From assembly GCA_012513595.1 (NCBI GenBank), contig JAAZBY010000048.1, positions 1 through 6,886 on the forward strand: DNA of 6,886 nt, written 5' to 3'. The stretch is from Chloroflexota bacterium (GTDB lineage: Bacteria; Chloroflexota; Anaerolineae; UBA1429). The first letter of the stretch is position 1. Each line of letters begins with the position of its first letter. A program made the translations under genes and the position numbers. The notes under the pieces are model-generated. The model saw only the letters and a list, made by a program, of their open reading frames with translations. It did not search any database and was not told the origin of the DNA. Positions 1-6,233 of this stretch are shown here, piece by piece.

Positions 1-19
1 CGCGGAAAGGAGCACCGCG

Positions 20-1219
20 ATGAGACGCACCCGCCTGATCGTGATTCTGAGTATACTGATCGCCTTGGTCCTGGGCGGGGGGACGGCCCTGGCCGGCAGC
101 CCCGACGCACGCGCCCCCCAGCGCCTCCTCCCCATGGCCAAGGTGGCCGACACGTTGCCTGGCTCCGCGGCCGGCCAGTTCCACTACTACTCCATCCCCT
201 ATCCCGGCAACGGCAATGTGGTGACCATCCGCATGGTCTTTACCCCCGGCGACCCCGTCATGCAGCAGTTGGCCGGGTTCAACGTCTACGGCCTGAACGG
301 CTACCTGATCGGCTCGGGGATCATCTCTGGCGAGGGGGAGACCAAGGCCACGGCCCGCGTGCTCAAGTATGCCGACACGACCCCGGCCAACTGGCTCGTG
401 CAGGTGTACAACTACTCGCCGGCCCACGCCATCGACTACACCCTCGTCTTTGAGGGGCTGCCGGCGCCGGCGGCCACGCCGATCCCCTCGGCCACCATCG
501 TCCCCGGGGAGGACCTCGTCAGCGTCCTGGCGCGCGACGGGCGCTACTCGACCCTGGTGGCCGCCATCGGGACGGCCGGGCTCACCAACTTTTTACGGAC
601 GCCGGGCCCCTACACCCTCCTGGCGCCCACCAACGCGGCCTTTGCCGCCCTCCCCGCCGCCACCTGGCGGGCGCTGCAGGCCGACCCCTCGCGCCTGGCC
701 GACCTCCTGCGCGGGCACCTGATCTCCGGCCGCGTCCCGCGGGCCACGCTGCGGTCGCTCTCGGCGATCACCACGCTGGCCGGGACGTCGCTGCCGCTGG
801 GCGTGGAGGGGACGGCGCTGCGCGTTGACGGGGCCCTGTCGGCCTCGGGAGACGTGCCGGCCGCCAACGGCCTGATCCACTCCCTCGACCGCGTCCTGCT
901 GGAGGTCGGAGGTGGCACCCAGCACTCCGGCGCCCTGGCCGGCAGCCGCGGCGGCGCGTTCGATGAGGTGCACCTCCTGCTGAGGCCCGGCGCCGAGGCG
1001 CAGGTCACCCTGCGCGTCACGGGCAGCCCCCCGGGCGATCACCGCGCCGTGGGACTCAACGTCTACGGCCCGCAGGGCAGCGTGGCAGCCATCTCGGCCG
1101 AGAGCGATCCCTACGTCATGCAGGTGACCTTTGTGGCCCAGGATGCGGGGGTCTACCTCCTGCAGGTGTACAACTATGATCCGTCCTACACGCTGGTCTA
1201 CACGTTAGCCTGGCGGTAA
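20..1219 (+). CDS. Secreted FAS1 (fasciclin) domain protein flanked by two related beta repeats
   Basis: This is a 399-residue exported protein, probably an extracellular or surface adhesion-type protein. The ATG at 20 has AAAGGAG (6-12) in front of it. Residues 1-25 form a signal peptide: MRRTR, a hydrophobic stretch and an ALA-type cleavage site near residue 25. Residues about 164-295 form one FAS1 domain, with the H1-type motif TPGPYTLLAPTNAAF (194-208), the central GHLISG with H233, and the H2-type ending ANGLIHSLDRVLL (282-294). On either side lies a related beta-rich module: about 52-146 (FNVYGLNG ... WLVQVYNYSP ... YTLVFEG) and about 305-398 (LNVYGPQG ... YLLQVYNYDP ... YTLVYTL). A Pro/Ala linker (147-163) joins the first module to FAS1. 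There is no LPXTG motif and no C-terminal membrane anchor. The FAS1 call is firm; the flanking modules match no family I can name. The ligand and role are unknown. The gene appears monocistronic, because a hairpin element and a new promoter follow it. Confidence 0.9.
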   Translation: MRRTRLIVILSILIALVLGGGTALAGSPDARAPQRLLPMAKVADTLPGSAAGQFHYYSIPYPGNGNVVTIRMVFTPGDPVMQQLAGFNVYGLNGYLIGSGIISGEGETKATARVLKYADTTPANWLVQVYNYSPAHAIDYTLVFEGLPAPAATPIPSATIVPGEDLVSVLARDGRYSTLVAAIGTAGLTNFLRTPGPYTLLAPTNAAFAALPAATWRALQADPSRLADLLRGHLISGRVPRATLRSLSAITTLAGTSLPLGVEGTALRVDGALSASGDVPAANGLIHSLDRVLLEVGGGTQHSGALAGSRGGAFDEVHLLLRPGAEAQVTLRVTGSPPGDHRAVGLNVYGPQGSVAAISAESDPYVMQVTFVAQDAGVYLLQVYNYDPSYTLVYTLAWR

Positions 1220-1237
1220 AGGGGCCGCCCTCACCTG

Positions 1238-1253
1238 GCCCAGCAGACTGGGC
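1238..1253. repeat. Small inverted repeat GCCCAG-CAGA-CTGGGC
   Basis: A perfect 6-bp inverted repeat with a 4-base loop lies 18 bases after the stop of the FAS1 gene. A T-rich tail is absent, so it is at best a weak or RNA-stabilising hairpin. The same core recurs near 1315-1329 in slightly changed form (GCCCGG-CAGA-CTGGGC). Confidence 0.5.
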
Positions 1254-1344
1254 TTGGCGGGAGAGGGGGCAAGGCGCGCGGCGTGGGCGACTCTCACCCC
1301 CATCCCCTCTCCCGCCCGGCAGACTGGGCTTGGCGGGAGAGGGG
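1244..1344. repeat. 25-bp direct repeat, two copies (1244-1268 and 1320-1344)
   Basis: The two copies are identical over 25 bases, beginning CAGACTGGGC and ending GGGAGAGGGG, with 51 bases between them. Between them lies CCCCTCTCCCGCC (1304-1316), the reverse complement of the end of each copy, so either copy could pair with it. The arrangement looks like a partly duplicated intergenic palindromic element rather than coding sequence. Confidence 0.8.
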
Positions 1345-1384
1345 CGCAGGGCGTGCCGAGCCAGCAGGCCTAGCGGGGGGTGAG
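1293..1384. repeat. Nested palindromic intergenic element (REP-like)
   Basis: The inner stem CCCCTCTCCCGCC (1304-1316) pairs perfectly with GGCGGGAGAGGGG (1332-1344) across a 15-base loop. An outer arm CTCACCCCC (1293-1301) pairs perfectly with GGGGGTGAG (1376-1384). There is no U-run, so it is not a canonical intrinsic terminator, though it may end or protect the FAS1 transcript. Elements of this flavour are common between genes in GC-rich Chloroflexota; that comparison is from memory. Confidence 0.65.
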
Positions 1385-1427
1385 GGTCCGGGCCCCCGCG
1401 GGGCGCCCTCCCCCCTCCGCGCCCGCG

Positions 1428-1456
1428 TTGACACGCCACTACCCCCCGGCTAGACT
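1428..1456 (+). promoter_or_regulatory. Sigma70-type promoter for the amidohydrolase-DUF4838 operon
   Basis: A perfect -35 box TTGACA (1428-1433) and a -10 box TAGACT (1451-1456, four of six consensus bases, with TA...T kept) are separated by exactly 17 bases. Transcription would begin near 1463, giving a leader of about 40 bases before the GTG at 1502. No operator is obvious. Confidence 0.6.
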
Positions 1457-1490
1457 GGCCCCGTTCCTGTGGCACCCTTTCCGCGCCGCC

Positions 1491-1497
1491 AAGGAGG
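1491..1497 (+). promoter_or_regulatory. Ribosome binding site AAGGAGG that decides the start at 1502
   Basis: A full AAGGAGG sits 4 bases before GTG 1502. It rules out the in-frame GTG at 1469, which lies upstream of this site and only about 6 bases after the predicted transcription start. Confidence 0.75.
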
Positions 1498-1501
1498 AAC
1501 C

Positions 1502-2785
1502 GTGTCAGACATCCGCGCCTTCGTCATGGAGCAGCCCCTCTTTTGCCACCACGACCACCATCACTCCTTCCCGGATTTCGACGCCGGCCGCGACGGCTAT
1601 GACCACAAAAGCCTCCTCGGTTACGCCACGGCCGACCTGACCACCGCCGCCGGGCCCGGCGTCTCCCCGGAGCTGGCCCTCGAGCGCCTCGCCGAGTACT
1701 GGCCGCTCATCCGCACCACCGGCTACGGCCGCGCCGTCGACCTCACCAGCCGCGCGCTCTTTGGCCTCGAGTACATGCCGGCCAACTTTGGCGACATTAC
1801 CGACGCCCTGCAGGACGCCATCGCCGGCCAGACGGCTGCCCAGATCTACCAGCGCTACGTGCACGACGAGGCCCGCAACCTGTGGACCATCCACGACGGC
1901 AACTATAACCTGGCCTCACACACCGCCTTTCGGGACGATGCCTACCTCCCCTCCTACCACTTTGCCTTCCGCATCGACGCCCTCCTGGCCCCCGAGAGCA
2001 GCGCCGTCTTTGCCGACCTGGAGCGCTTTACCGGCCTGAACATCCACACCCTCGACCAGCTCGTCGACGCCCTGCACCTGGCCGTGGACATGTTCCACGG
2101 CACCGGCCGGCTGGCCGCCATCAAGATCGGCATGGCCTACTCGCGCGACCTCACGGTGAGCGACCCGACCCACCACGAGGCCGAGGCCGCCTTTGCCCGC
2201 CTGCGCAACCGCAAGGTCTTCTGGGACGGCCTGCAGCAGAACTCGCCCGCCGTAGACACGGCCACCAGCCGCGCCCTCGGCGACTATATGCTGCACCGCC
2301 TCGTCCAGCGGGCCGCCGACGACGGCCTGCCCGTGCAGATCCACACCGGCTACCTGGCCGGCAACTGGGGCTCGCTGGCCGGCACCAAGGCGCTGCACCT
2401 CCTGCCCCTCTTTGACAAGTACCGCTCCGTCCGCTTTGACCTGTTCCACGCCTCCTGGCCGTGGGCCTCGGAGCTGGGCGCCATCGCCAAGAACTACCCC
2501 AACGTCTGGGCGGACCTCTGCTGGGCCTGGGCCATGAACCCGGCCGAGTCGGAGAGGGCCCTCTCCGAATGGCTCGACGGGGTGCCGATGAACAAGATCT
2601 TTGGCTACGGGGCAGACACGCGCCTCCCCTGGTGCAACGTGGGCTATTCGCTGCAGGCGAAAGAGGGGATCGCCCGCGTGCTGGAGCAAAAGATCCAGGC
2701 CGGCTACTTTTCGCCCTCCACCGCCCGTGAGGCGGCCGAGCGCATCATGCTGGCCAACGGCGAAGAGTTCTACGGCCTGGGCTAG
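1502..2785 (+). CDS. Amidohydrolase-superfamily metal-dependent enzyme (Amidohydro_2-like, resembles uronate isomerase)
   Basis: This is a 427-residue cytosolic TIM-barrel enzyme without a signal peptide. Residues below count from the GTG at 1502, chosen because AAGGAGG lies 4 bases upstream. The superfamily ligands can be traced in order: HxH at the first strand (H17-D18-H19 in CHHDHHH), a lysine at a strand end (K208 in AIKIGM), histidine of strand 5 (H281 in VQIHTG), histidine of strand 6 (H316 in LFHAS), and the C-terminal aspartate (D372 in GYGADTR). The run DDGLPVQIHTG and the C-terminal helical ending with EFYG resemble uronate-isomerase-like and Amidohydro_2 members. True UxaC proteins are somewhat longer, about 470 residues. 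The exact reaction is not readable: hydrolase, decarboxylase and aldose-ketose isomerase are all possible. It is followed after 22 bases by the DUF4838 gene, so the two are probably co-transcribed and may act on the same substrate. An alternative in-frame ATG lies at 1526, but it has no comparable ribosome site. Confidence 0.85.
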   Translation: MSDIRAFVMEQPLFCHHDHHHSFPDFDAGRDGYDHKSLLGYATADLTTAAGPGVSPELALERLAEYWPLIRTTGYGRAVDLTSRALFGLEYMPANFGDITDALQDAIAGQTAAQIYQRYVHDEARNLWTIHDGNYNLASHTAFRDDAYLPSYHFAFRIDALLAPESSAVFADLERFTGLNIHTLDQLVDALHLAVDMFHGTGRLAAIKIGMAYSRDLTVSDPTHHEAEAAFARLRNRKVFWDGLQQNSPAVDTATSRALGDYMLHRLVQRAADDGLPVQIHTGYLAGNWGSLAGTKALHLLPLFDKYRSVRFDLFHASWPWASELGAIAKNYPNVWADLCWAWAMNPAESERALSEWLDGVPMNKIFGYGADTRLPWCNVGYSLQAKEGIARVLEQKIQAGYFSPSTAREAAERIMLANGEEFYGLG

Positions 2786-2797
2786 GTTGAGTCGCGC

Positions 2798-2802
2798 GGA
2801 GG
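2798..2802 (+). promoter_or_regulatory. Ribosome binding site GGAGG for the DUF4838 gene
   Basis: GGAGG lies 5 bases before ATG 2808, within the 22-base gap after the amidohydrolase stop. It fixes the start at 2808 instead of the open in-frame sequence reaching back to 2601, which overlaps the amidohydrolase gene. Confidence 0.65.
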
Positions 2803-2807
2803 GGGCT

Positions 2808-3782
2808 ATGGCCGGTATCGCAGCGAGAGCGGTGATCCTCAAACCGGGGGACCTCCTGGAGGTCCCCTGGCTGCCCCTTCTGGCCGAGGCGGGCCTGAAC
2901 ACCCTGATGCTCCACGCCGCCCGAGTGCCGGAGGAGATCGACGCCCTGATCATCTGGGCCGCCTCGGACGCCGGCCGCGCCGTGCGTAAGGAGTGCGCCT
3001 GCCACGGCATCCGCCTGGAGACCGAGATGCACACCGCCTCCTGGTTGGTGCCGCGCACCGAGTTCCACGCCCGGCCGCACCTGTTCCGCCAGGACCTGCG
3101 CGGCGAGCGCACGCCCGACGCGAACTGGTGCTTCTCCTCCGAGGAGGCCTGGGCGCTGGCCGAGCGGCGCCTCCGCGCGCTGGCGGCCGCACTCCCCTCC
3201 GACACCGGCCGCTACCTGTGGTTCCCCGACGACACGGCCGAGGGGCTCTGCCACTGCGAGCGCTGCGCCCCGCTCTCGGCGGCCGACCAGGCCCTGCTCT
3301 ACGCCCGCCGCCTGGCCGAGGTGCTGGGCGCCCTCCGCCCGGGCGCCGAGGTCTCGTACCTGGCCTACCTGGGCACCATGGGGGAGGTGCCCGCGGCGCC
3401 GGTGCCGGAGGGCGTCCTGCTCGAGTACGCCCCTATCCGCCGCTGCTACCGGCACGCGCTGGATGATCTCTCCTGCGCCGTCAACCGCGCCCACCTGCAG
3501 GCGCTCGGGGCGCTGTTGCCCGCCTTTGCCGGGCGGCCCCTGCACGCCACCGAGTACTGGCTGGATGCCTCGCGCCATTCGGGGTGGCGCCGGCCCGCCC
3601 AGCGCCTGCCCGTCTCTGAGGATGTGATGCGCCGCGATATCGCCACCTACGCCCGGCTCGGCTTTACCTCCATCGCCTCCTACGCCGTCATGTGTGACCG
3701 GGACTATTGGCAGGCCTTCGGGCCGCCGCCCGTCGCGGCCTACGGACGGGCCCTGGCTGAGGCGCCCGCCGCAACGGGCTGA
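2808..3782 (+). CDS. Compact cytosolic DUF4838-family protein (glycosidase-like TIM-barrel outline)
   Basis: The product has 324 residues and no signal peptide or membrane segment. The middle part looks like DUF4838. It has HTASWL (75-80), a polar stretch with HARPHLFRQDLRGE (87-100), NWCFSSEEAW (106-115), then PDDTAEGL leading into the CxCxxC motif C148-C150-C153. Next comes a helix and VSYLAYLG (182-189), and later LEYAPIRRCYRH (205-216), a conserved-looking N226 after C223, and HATEYWLDAS (246-255). The family is uncharacterised. Its fold resembles carbohydrate-active TIM barrels such as alpha-glucuronidase-like enzymes, with E249 and D142 as plausible acidic residues (inference). The CxCxxC could bind zinc or be structural. 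Most DUF4838 proteins I know of are larger and secreted, so this short internal form is unusual. It follows the amidohydrolase by 22 bases, which suggests a shared substrate, perhaps a glycoside or sugar acid. The family call is fairly sure; the function is unknown. Confidence 0.75.
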   Translation: MAGIAARAVILKPGDLLEVPWLPLLAEAGLNTLMLHAARVPEEIDALIIWAASDAGRAVRKECACHGIRLETEMHTASWLVPRTEFHARPHLFRQDLRGERTPDANWCFSSEEAWALAERRLRALAAALPSDTGRYLWFPDDTAEGLCHCERCAPLSAADQALLYARRLAEVLGALRPGAEVSYLAYLGTMGEVPAAPVPEGVLLEYAPIRRCYRHALDDLSCAVNRAHLQALGALLPAFAGRPLHATEYWLDASRHSGWRRPAQRLPVSEDVMRRDIATYARLGFTSIASYAVMCDRDYWQAFGPPPVAAYGRALAEAPAATG

Positions 3783-3848
3783 GCCCCGGCCCGCCCCGGC
3801 GGACCCGCTTCCGCCGCAACGTGTACCCGACCGCCGTCGCCCGGCCCC

Positions 3849-3862
3849 GGCCGGCGCCGGCC
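3849..3862. repeat. 14-bp perfect palindrome GGCCGGCGCCGGCC
   Basis: This GC-only palindrome lies in the 100-base gap between the DUF4838 stop and the flavodiiron start, 8 bases before the AAGGAG site. It could be an operator or a leader hairpin, or simply arise from base composition. There is no T-run, so it is not a terminator. Confidence 0.4.
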
Positions 3863-3870
3863 CATGCGCT

Positions 3871-3876
3871 AAGGAG
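3871..3876 (+). promoter_or_regulatory. Ribosome binding site AAGGAG that decides the start at 3883
   Basis: AAGGAG lies 6 bases before ATG 3883. The open frame extends back to 3694, but that part overlaps the DUF4838 gene and is low-complexity Pro/Arg-rich sequence, while homology to flavodiiron proteins begins right at 3883. Confidence 0.75.
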
Positions 3877-3882
3877 TGCGCC

Positions 3883-5085
3883 ATGCCCGCTATCGAGGTC
3901 AAGCCCGGCATCTACTGGATCGGCGTCAACGACCGCACCACCGACCTGTTCGAGGGGCTGTGGCCCATCACCCAGGAGGGCGTCTCATACAACGCCTACC
4001 TGGTCGTCGATGAGAAGGTCGCCCTGGTGGACCTGGCCAAGACGTCCCACGCCGGCGCCCTGCTCGGCCAGATCGCCGACGTGGTCGACCCGGCCCGGCT
4101 CGACTATGTGGTGCTCAACCATATGGAGCCCGACCACACCGGCGCCATCAACCTCCTCCTCCAGGTGGCGCCCAAGGTCACCTTTCTCTGCTCGGCCAAG
4201 GCGGTGCCGATGCTCAAGGCCTTCTACCAGATCCCCGACGCCTGCATCCGGGCGGTGGGGGAGGGCGAGGAGGTCTCGCTCGGCGCGACGACGCTGCGCT
4301 TTGCCATGATCCCCTTTGTTCACTGGCCGGAGACGATGGTTACCTACGCCGTCGAGCAGCGGGTGGCCTTTACCTGCGACGCCTTTGGCGGCTTTGGCGC
4401 CCTGCGCGGGGCCATCTTTGACGGGGACTATCCCGACATGTCCTTCTACGAGGGCGAGGCGCTGCGCTACTTTGCCAACATCGTGGCCCGCTACTCGACG
4501 CCGGTGCTGCGCGCCATCGACAGCCTGGCGGCGCTGCCGATCGACGTCATCGCCCCGTCGCACGGGCTCCTCTGGCGGCAGGACCCCGGCCGCATCGTGG
4601 AGCTCTACCGTACCTGGTCGCAGTACGCCGCCAGCGGCGGGGTGCCCGGGGTGACGCTGGTCTACGGGTCGATGTACGGCAATACCGAGGAGATGATGAA
4701 CGCGGTGGCCGCCGGGGTGGGGGATGTGGGGCTGCCGCTGGCGATCTTTGACGCGGCGCGCACCCACGCCTCCTACATCCTGGCCCACCTCTGGACGCAC
4801 ACGGGCGTCCTGGTCGGCGCGCCCACCTATGAGGCGGGGATCTTTCCGCCGGTGGGGCAGGTGCTGGGCCTGTTCGCCGAGAAGCGGGTGATGCGCAAAA
4901 AGGTGGGGCGGTTCGGCTCCTACGCCTGGTCGGGCGGGGCGCAAAAGGCCGCCGAGGAGATCCTCGCCCCGCTCAAGTGGGAGTGGCTGGAGAACCTCGA
5001 GTTCCACGGCGCCCCGACGCGCGAGGACCTGCACCGCGGGCGCGAGTACGGCCGGCGCTTTGCCGAGGCTCTTGCCCGCGGCTAG
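3883..5085 (+). CDS. fprA: Class A flavodiiron protein (O2/NO reductase)
   Basis: This 400-residue cytosolic flavoprotein belongs to the family that reduces O2 to water and/or NO to N2O, fed by rubredoxin or another electron donor. Residues 1 to about 250 are the metallo-beta-lactamase-like domain, with every diiron ligand position filled: H80-x-E82-x-D84-H85 (NHMEPDHTG), H147 (PFVHWPETM), D166 (TCDAFGGFG) and H227 (APSHGLLWR). Residues about 256-400 are a flavodoxin domain, with the FMN phosphate loop YGSMYGNTEEM (261-271), then GAPTYEAG (312-319) and a later SYAWSGGAQ stretch. The length is typical of class A; there is no fused rubredoxin or flavin reductase domain. No rubredoxin gene lies in the window, so its electron donor is elsewhere. 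O2 versus NO preference cannot be read from the sequence. The ATG at 3883 is supported by AAGGAG. The gap of 100 bases to DUF4838 leaves co-transcription open. The name fprA follows the class A usage. Confidence 0.93.
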   Translation: MPAIEVKPGIYWIGVNDRTTDLFEGLWPITQEGVSYNAYLVVDEKVALVDLAKTSHAGALLGQIADVVDPARLDYVVLNHMEPDHTGAINLLLQVAPKVTFLCSAKAVPMLKAFYQIPDACIRAVGEGEEVSLGATTLRFAMIPFVHWPETMVTYAVEQRVAFTCDAFGGFGALRGAIFDGDYPDMSFYEGEALRYFANIVARYSTPVLRAIDSLAALPIDVIAPSHGLLWRQDPGRIVELYRTWSQYAASGGVPGVTLVYGSMYGNTEEMMNAVAAGVGDVGLPLAIFDAARTHASYILAHLWTHTGVLVGAPTYEAGIFPPVGQVLGLFAEKRVMRKKVGRFGSYAWSGGAQKAAEEILAPLKWEWLENLEFHGAPTREDLHRGREYGRRFAEALARG

Positions 5086-5115
5086 GCCCGCCGGTCGCGG
5101 CTAGGCCCGCCGGTC
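5078..5115. repeat. 19-bp tandem duplication across the flavodiiron stop codon
   Basis: The unit GCGGCTAGGCCCGCCGGTC occurs at 5078-5096 and again at 5097-5115. The first copy contains the real stop TAG (5083-5085), so the duplication leaves the protein unchanged. It looks like a recent slippage or duplication event. Confidence 0.85.
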
Positions 5116-5160
5116 GCCGCGGGACCGGTTGACGCCCGTTGAACCGCGGTGAACGAGTGA

Positions 5161-5192
5161 ACGGGGCGCCGAACGGCCCCCTGGGGCCCCGT
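5161..5192 (+). repeat. GC-rich inverted repeat downstream of the flavodiiron gene
   Basis: ACGGGGC (5161-5167) pairs with GCCCCGT (5186-5192); an alternative inner pairing is GGCCCC/GGGGCC (5175-5188). No T-run follows, so any termination would be weak. The rest of the 224-base gap holds a 10-bp palindrome CGCTATAGCG (5200-5209) and the aldolase terminator. Confidence 0.35.
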
Positions 5193-5247
5193 GTGAGGCC
5201 GCTATAGCGACCGGTCTACTCTCTCCCCAGCCGCCCGTCATAGAAGC

Positions 5248-5282
5248 AAAACCGCCTCGGCCAGTCTCTGGCCGAGGCGGTT
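5248..5282 (-). terminator. Strong intrinsic terminator of the aldolase gene
   Basis: A perfect 15-bp stem (5250-5264 with 5268-5282) and a 3-base loop lie 27 bases beyond the aldolase stop. Read on the minus strand, the stem ends in a TTTTGCTTCT tract, as expected for a rho-independent terminator. On the plus strand the stem is followed by only a short T-poor stretch, so termination of the flavodiiron transcript here would be less efficient. Confidence 0.88.
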
Positions 5283-5309
5283 CTACCGCGTGCGGGGGCC
5301 GCGGCGGGC

Positions 5310-6227
5310 CTACTCGATGGCGCCCAAGTGCGCGCTGCGATGGCTGCTGGCCGCGGTGCGAAAGCCCGTGTGCGTCACCGTGCCGGCCGAGCCGAACAGG
5401 CGGATCTTGTGCCGCACGACTTCCTTGACCGCGTCGCGCGAGAGGGTCAGCCACTTGCGCGGGTCGATGTTCGCCGGGTCAGTCTCCATGGCGCCCACCA
5501 GCGCCTTGACGAAGGCCTGGTTCAGCATCGTGGCGACGTTGATCTTGGCGATGCCGTGCTGGATCGCCTCCACCTCCGCCGACTCCTTCACCCCCGAAGA
5601 CCCGTGCAAGACGAGCGGGATGCCCACCTTCTCGTTGATCCGCTGGATGCGGTCGATGTCGAGCTCGGCCTCGGCCTCTTTCATGGCGTGCACCGAGCCG
5701 ACGGCCACGGCCAGCGCGTCGCAGCCGGTGCGCGTCACAAAGTCGAGCGCCTGGTCCGGGTCGGTCATGGCCGCCTGAACGTCGGCCTCGCTGACGCCGT
5801 CGGCCGACTGCAGCACCTTGCCCAGCTCCGCCTCGACGGGGATGCCGCACACGTGGGCCATGTGGACGACCTGGCTCGTCACGCGGACGTTGTCCTCGTA
5901 GGGGGCCTTGGAGCCGTCGTACATGAGGGAGGTAAAGCCGGCGCGCAGGCAGCGGATGTTCTGGTCATAGTCGGTGCCGTGGTCCAGGTGCAGGACGACG
6001 GGCACGTCGGCCTCGGCGGCGGCCGTCTTGACCATGGCGGTGGCGAACTGCAGCCCGGCGTAGCGAATGGCGCCCTGGCTGACCTGCAGGATCACCGGGG
6101 CCCGCTCTTCCACGGCGGCGTCGATGATCCCCTGGATCTGCTCCATGTTGTTGGCGTTGAAGGCGCCGACGGCAAAGCGGCCTTCATAGGCAGCGCGCAG
6201 AATCTCCTGACTGGTAACTAGGGCCAT
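5310..6227 (-). CDS. fba: Class II fructose-bisphosphate (or tagatose-bisphosphate) aldolase
   Basis: This 305-residue zinc-dependent cytosolic aldolase cleaves a ketose 1,6-bisphosphate to DHAP and glyceraldehyde 3-phosphate, or runs in reverse. The ATG at 6227 has AAGGAGG (6234-6240) 6 bases upstream. Visible landmarks are AFNANNMEQ (22-30), catalytic D82 and zinc ligand H83 in VLHLDHG, E134 in EAELGKV, zinc ligands H180 (VGSVHAMK) and H208 (LVLHGSSG), and the phosphate-binding INVAT (229-233). The class IIb signature DPRKWL...EVVRHKIRLFGSAG follows (255-282). These positions coincide with those I recall for GatY (D82, H83, H180, H208), so substrate choice between fructose and tagatose bisphosphate cannot be settled from the sequence. 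The last ~23 residues after FGSAG form an extra Ser/Thr/His-rich tail beyond the usual family end. The gene is convergent with the flavodiiron gene and downstream of tRNA-Leu. I see no clear promoter of its own in the 200 bases upstream. Confidence 0.93.
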   Translation of the reverse strand: MALVTSQEILRAAYEGRFAVGAFNANNMEQIQGIIDAAVEERAPVILQVSQGAIRYAGLQFATAMVKTAAAEADVPVVLHLDHGTDYDQNIRCLRAGFTSLMYDGSKAPYEDNVRVTSQVVHMAHVCGIPVEAELGKVLQSADGVSEADVQAAMTDPDQALDFVTRTGCDALAVAVGSVHAMKEAEAELDIDRIQRINEKVGIPLVLHGSSGVKESAEVEAIQHGIAKINVATMLNQAFVKALVGAMETDPANIDPRKWLTLSRDAVKEVVRHKIRLFGSAGTVTHTGFRTAASSHRSAHLGAIE

Positions 6228-6233
6228 TGGGGT

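Noticed and set aside
1469..1501. Earlier GTG start for the amidohydrolase
   Set aside because: It lies upstream of the AAGGAGG site and almost at the predicted transcription start; the GTG at 1502 is correctly spaced from that site.
1916..3205. Long minus-strand open frame of 429 codons
   Set aside because: It is antisense to the amidohydrolase and DUF4838 genes, has low-complexity Arg/Gly/Val composition, and arises from high GC at third positions. Both plus-strand genes have recognised families and ribosome sites.
3694..3882. N-terminal extension of the flavodiiron protein by 63 residues
   Set aside because: The added residues are Pro/Arg-rich, overlap the DUF4838 gene, and precede an AAGGAG site and ATG where family similarity begins.
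2745..3911. Minus-strand open frame of 388 codons
   Set aside because: Antisense to DUF4838, compositionally skewed to Gly/Ala/Arg, no recognisable motif; a GC-frame shadow.
3985..5034. Minus-strand open frame of 349 codons
   Set aside because: Lies wholly antisense to the flavodiiron gene, whose ligands are complete; the antisense product is His/Arg/Gly-rich with no motif.
5328..6221. Plus-strand open frame of 297 codons
   Set aside because: Antisense to the class II aldolase, which has all active-site residues; repetitive His/Val/Gly composition shows a shadow.
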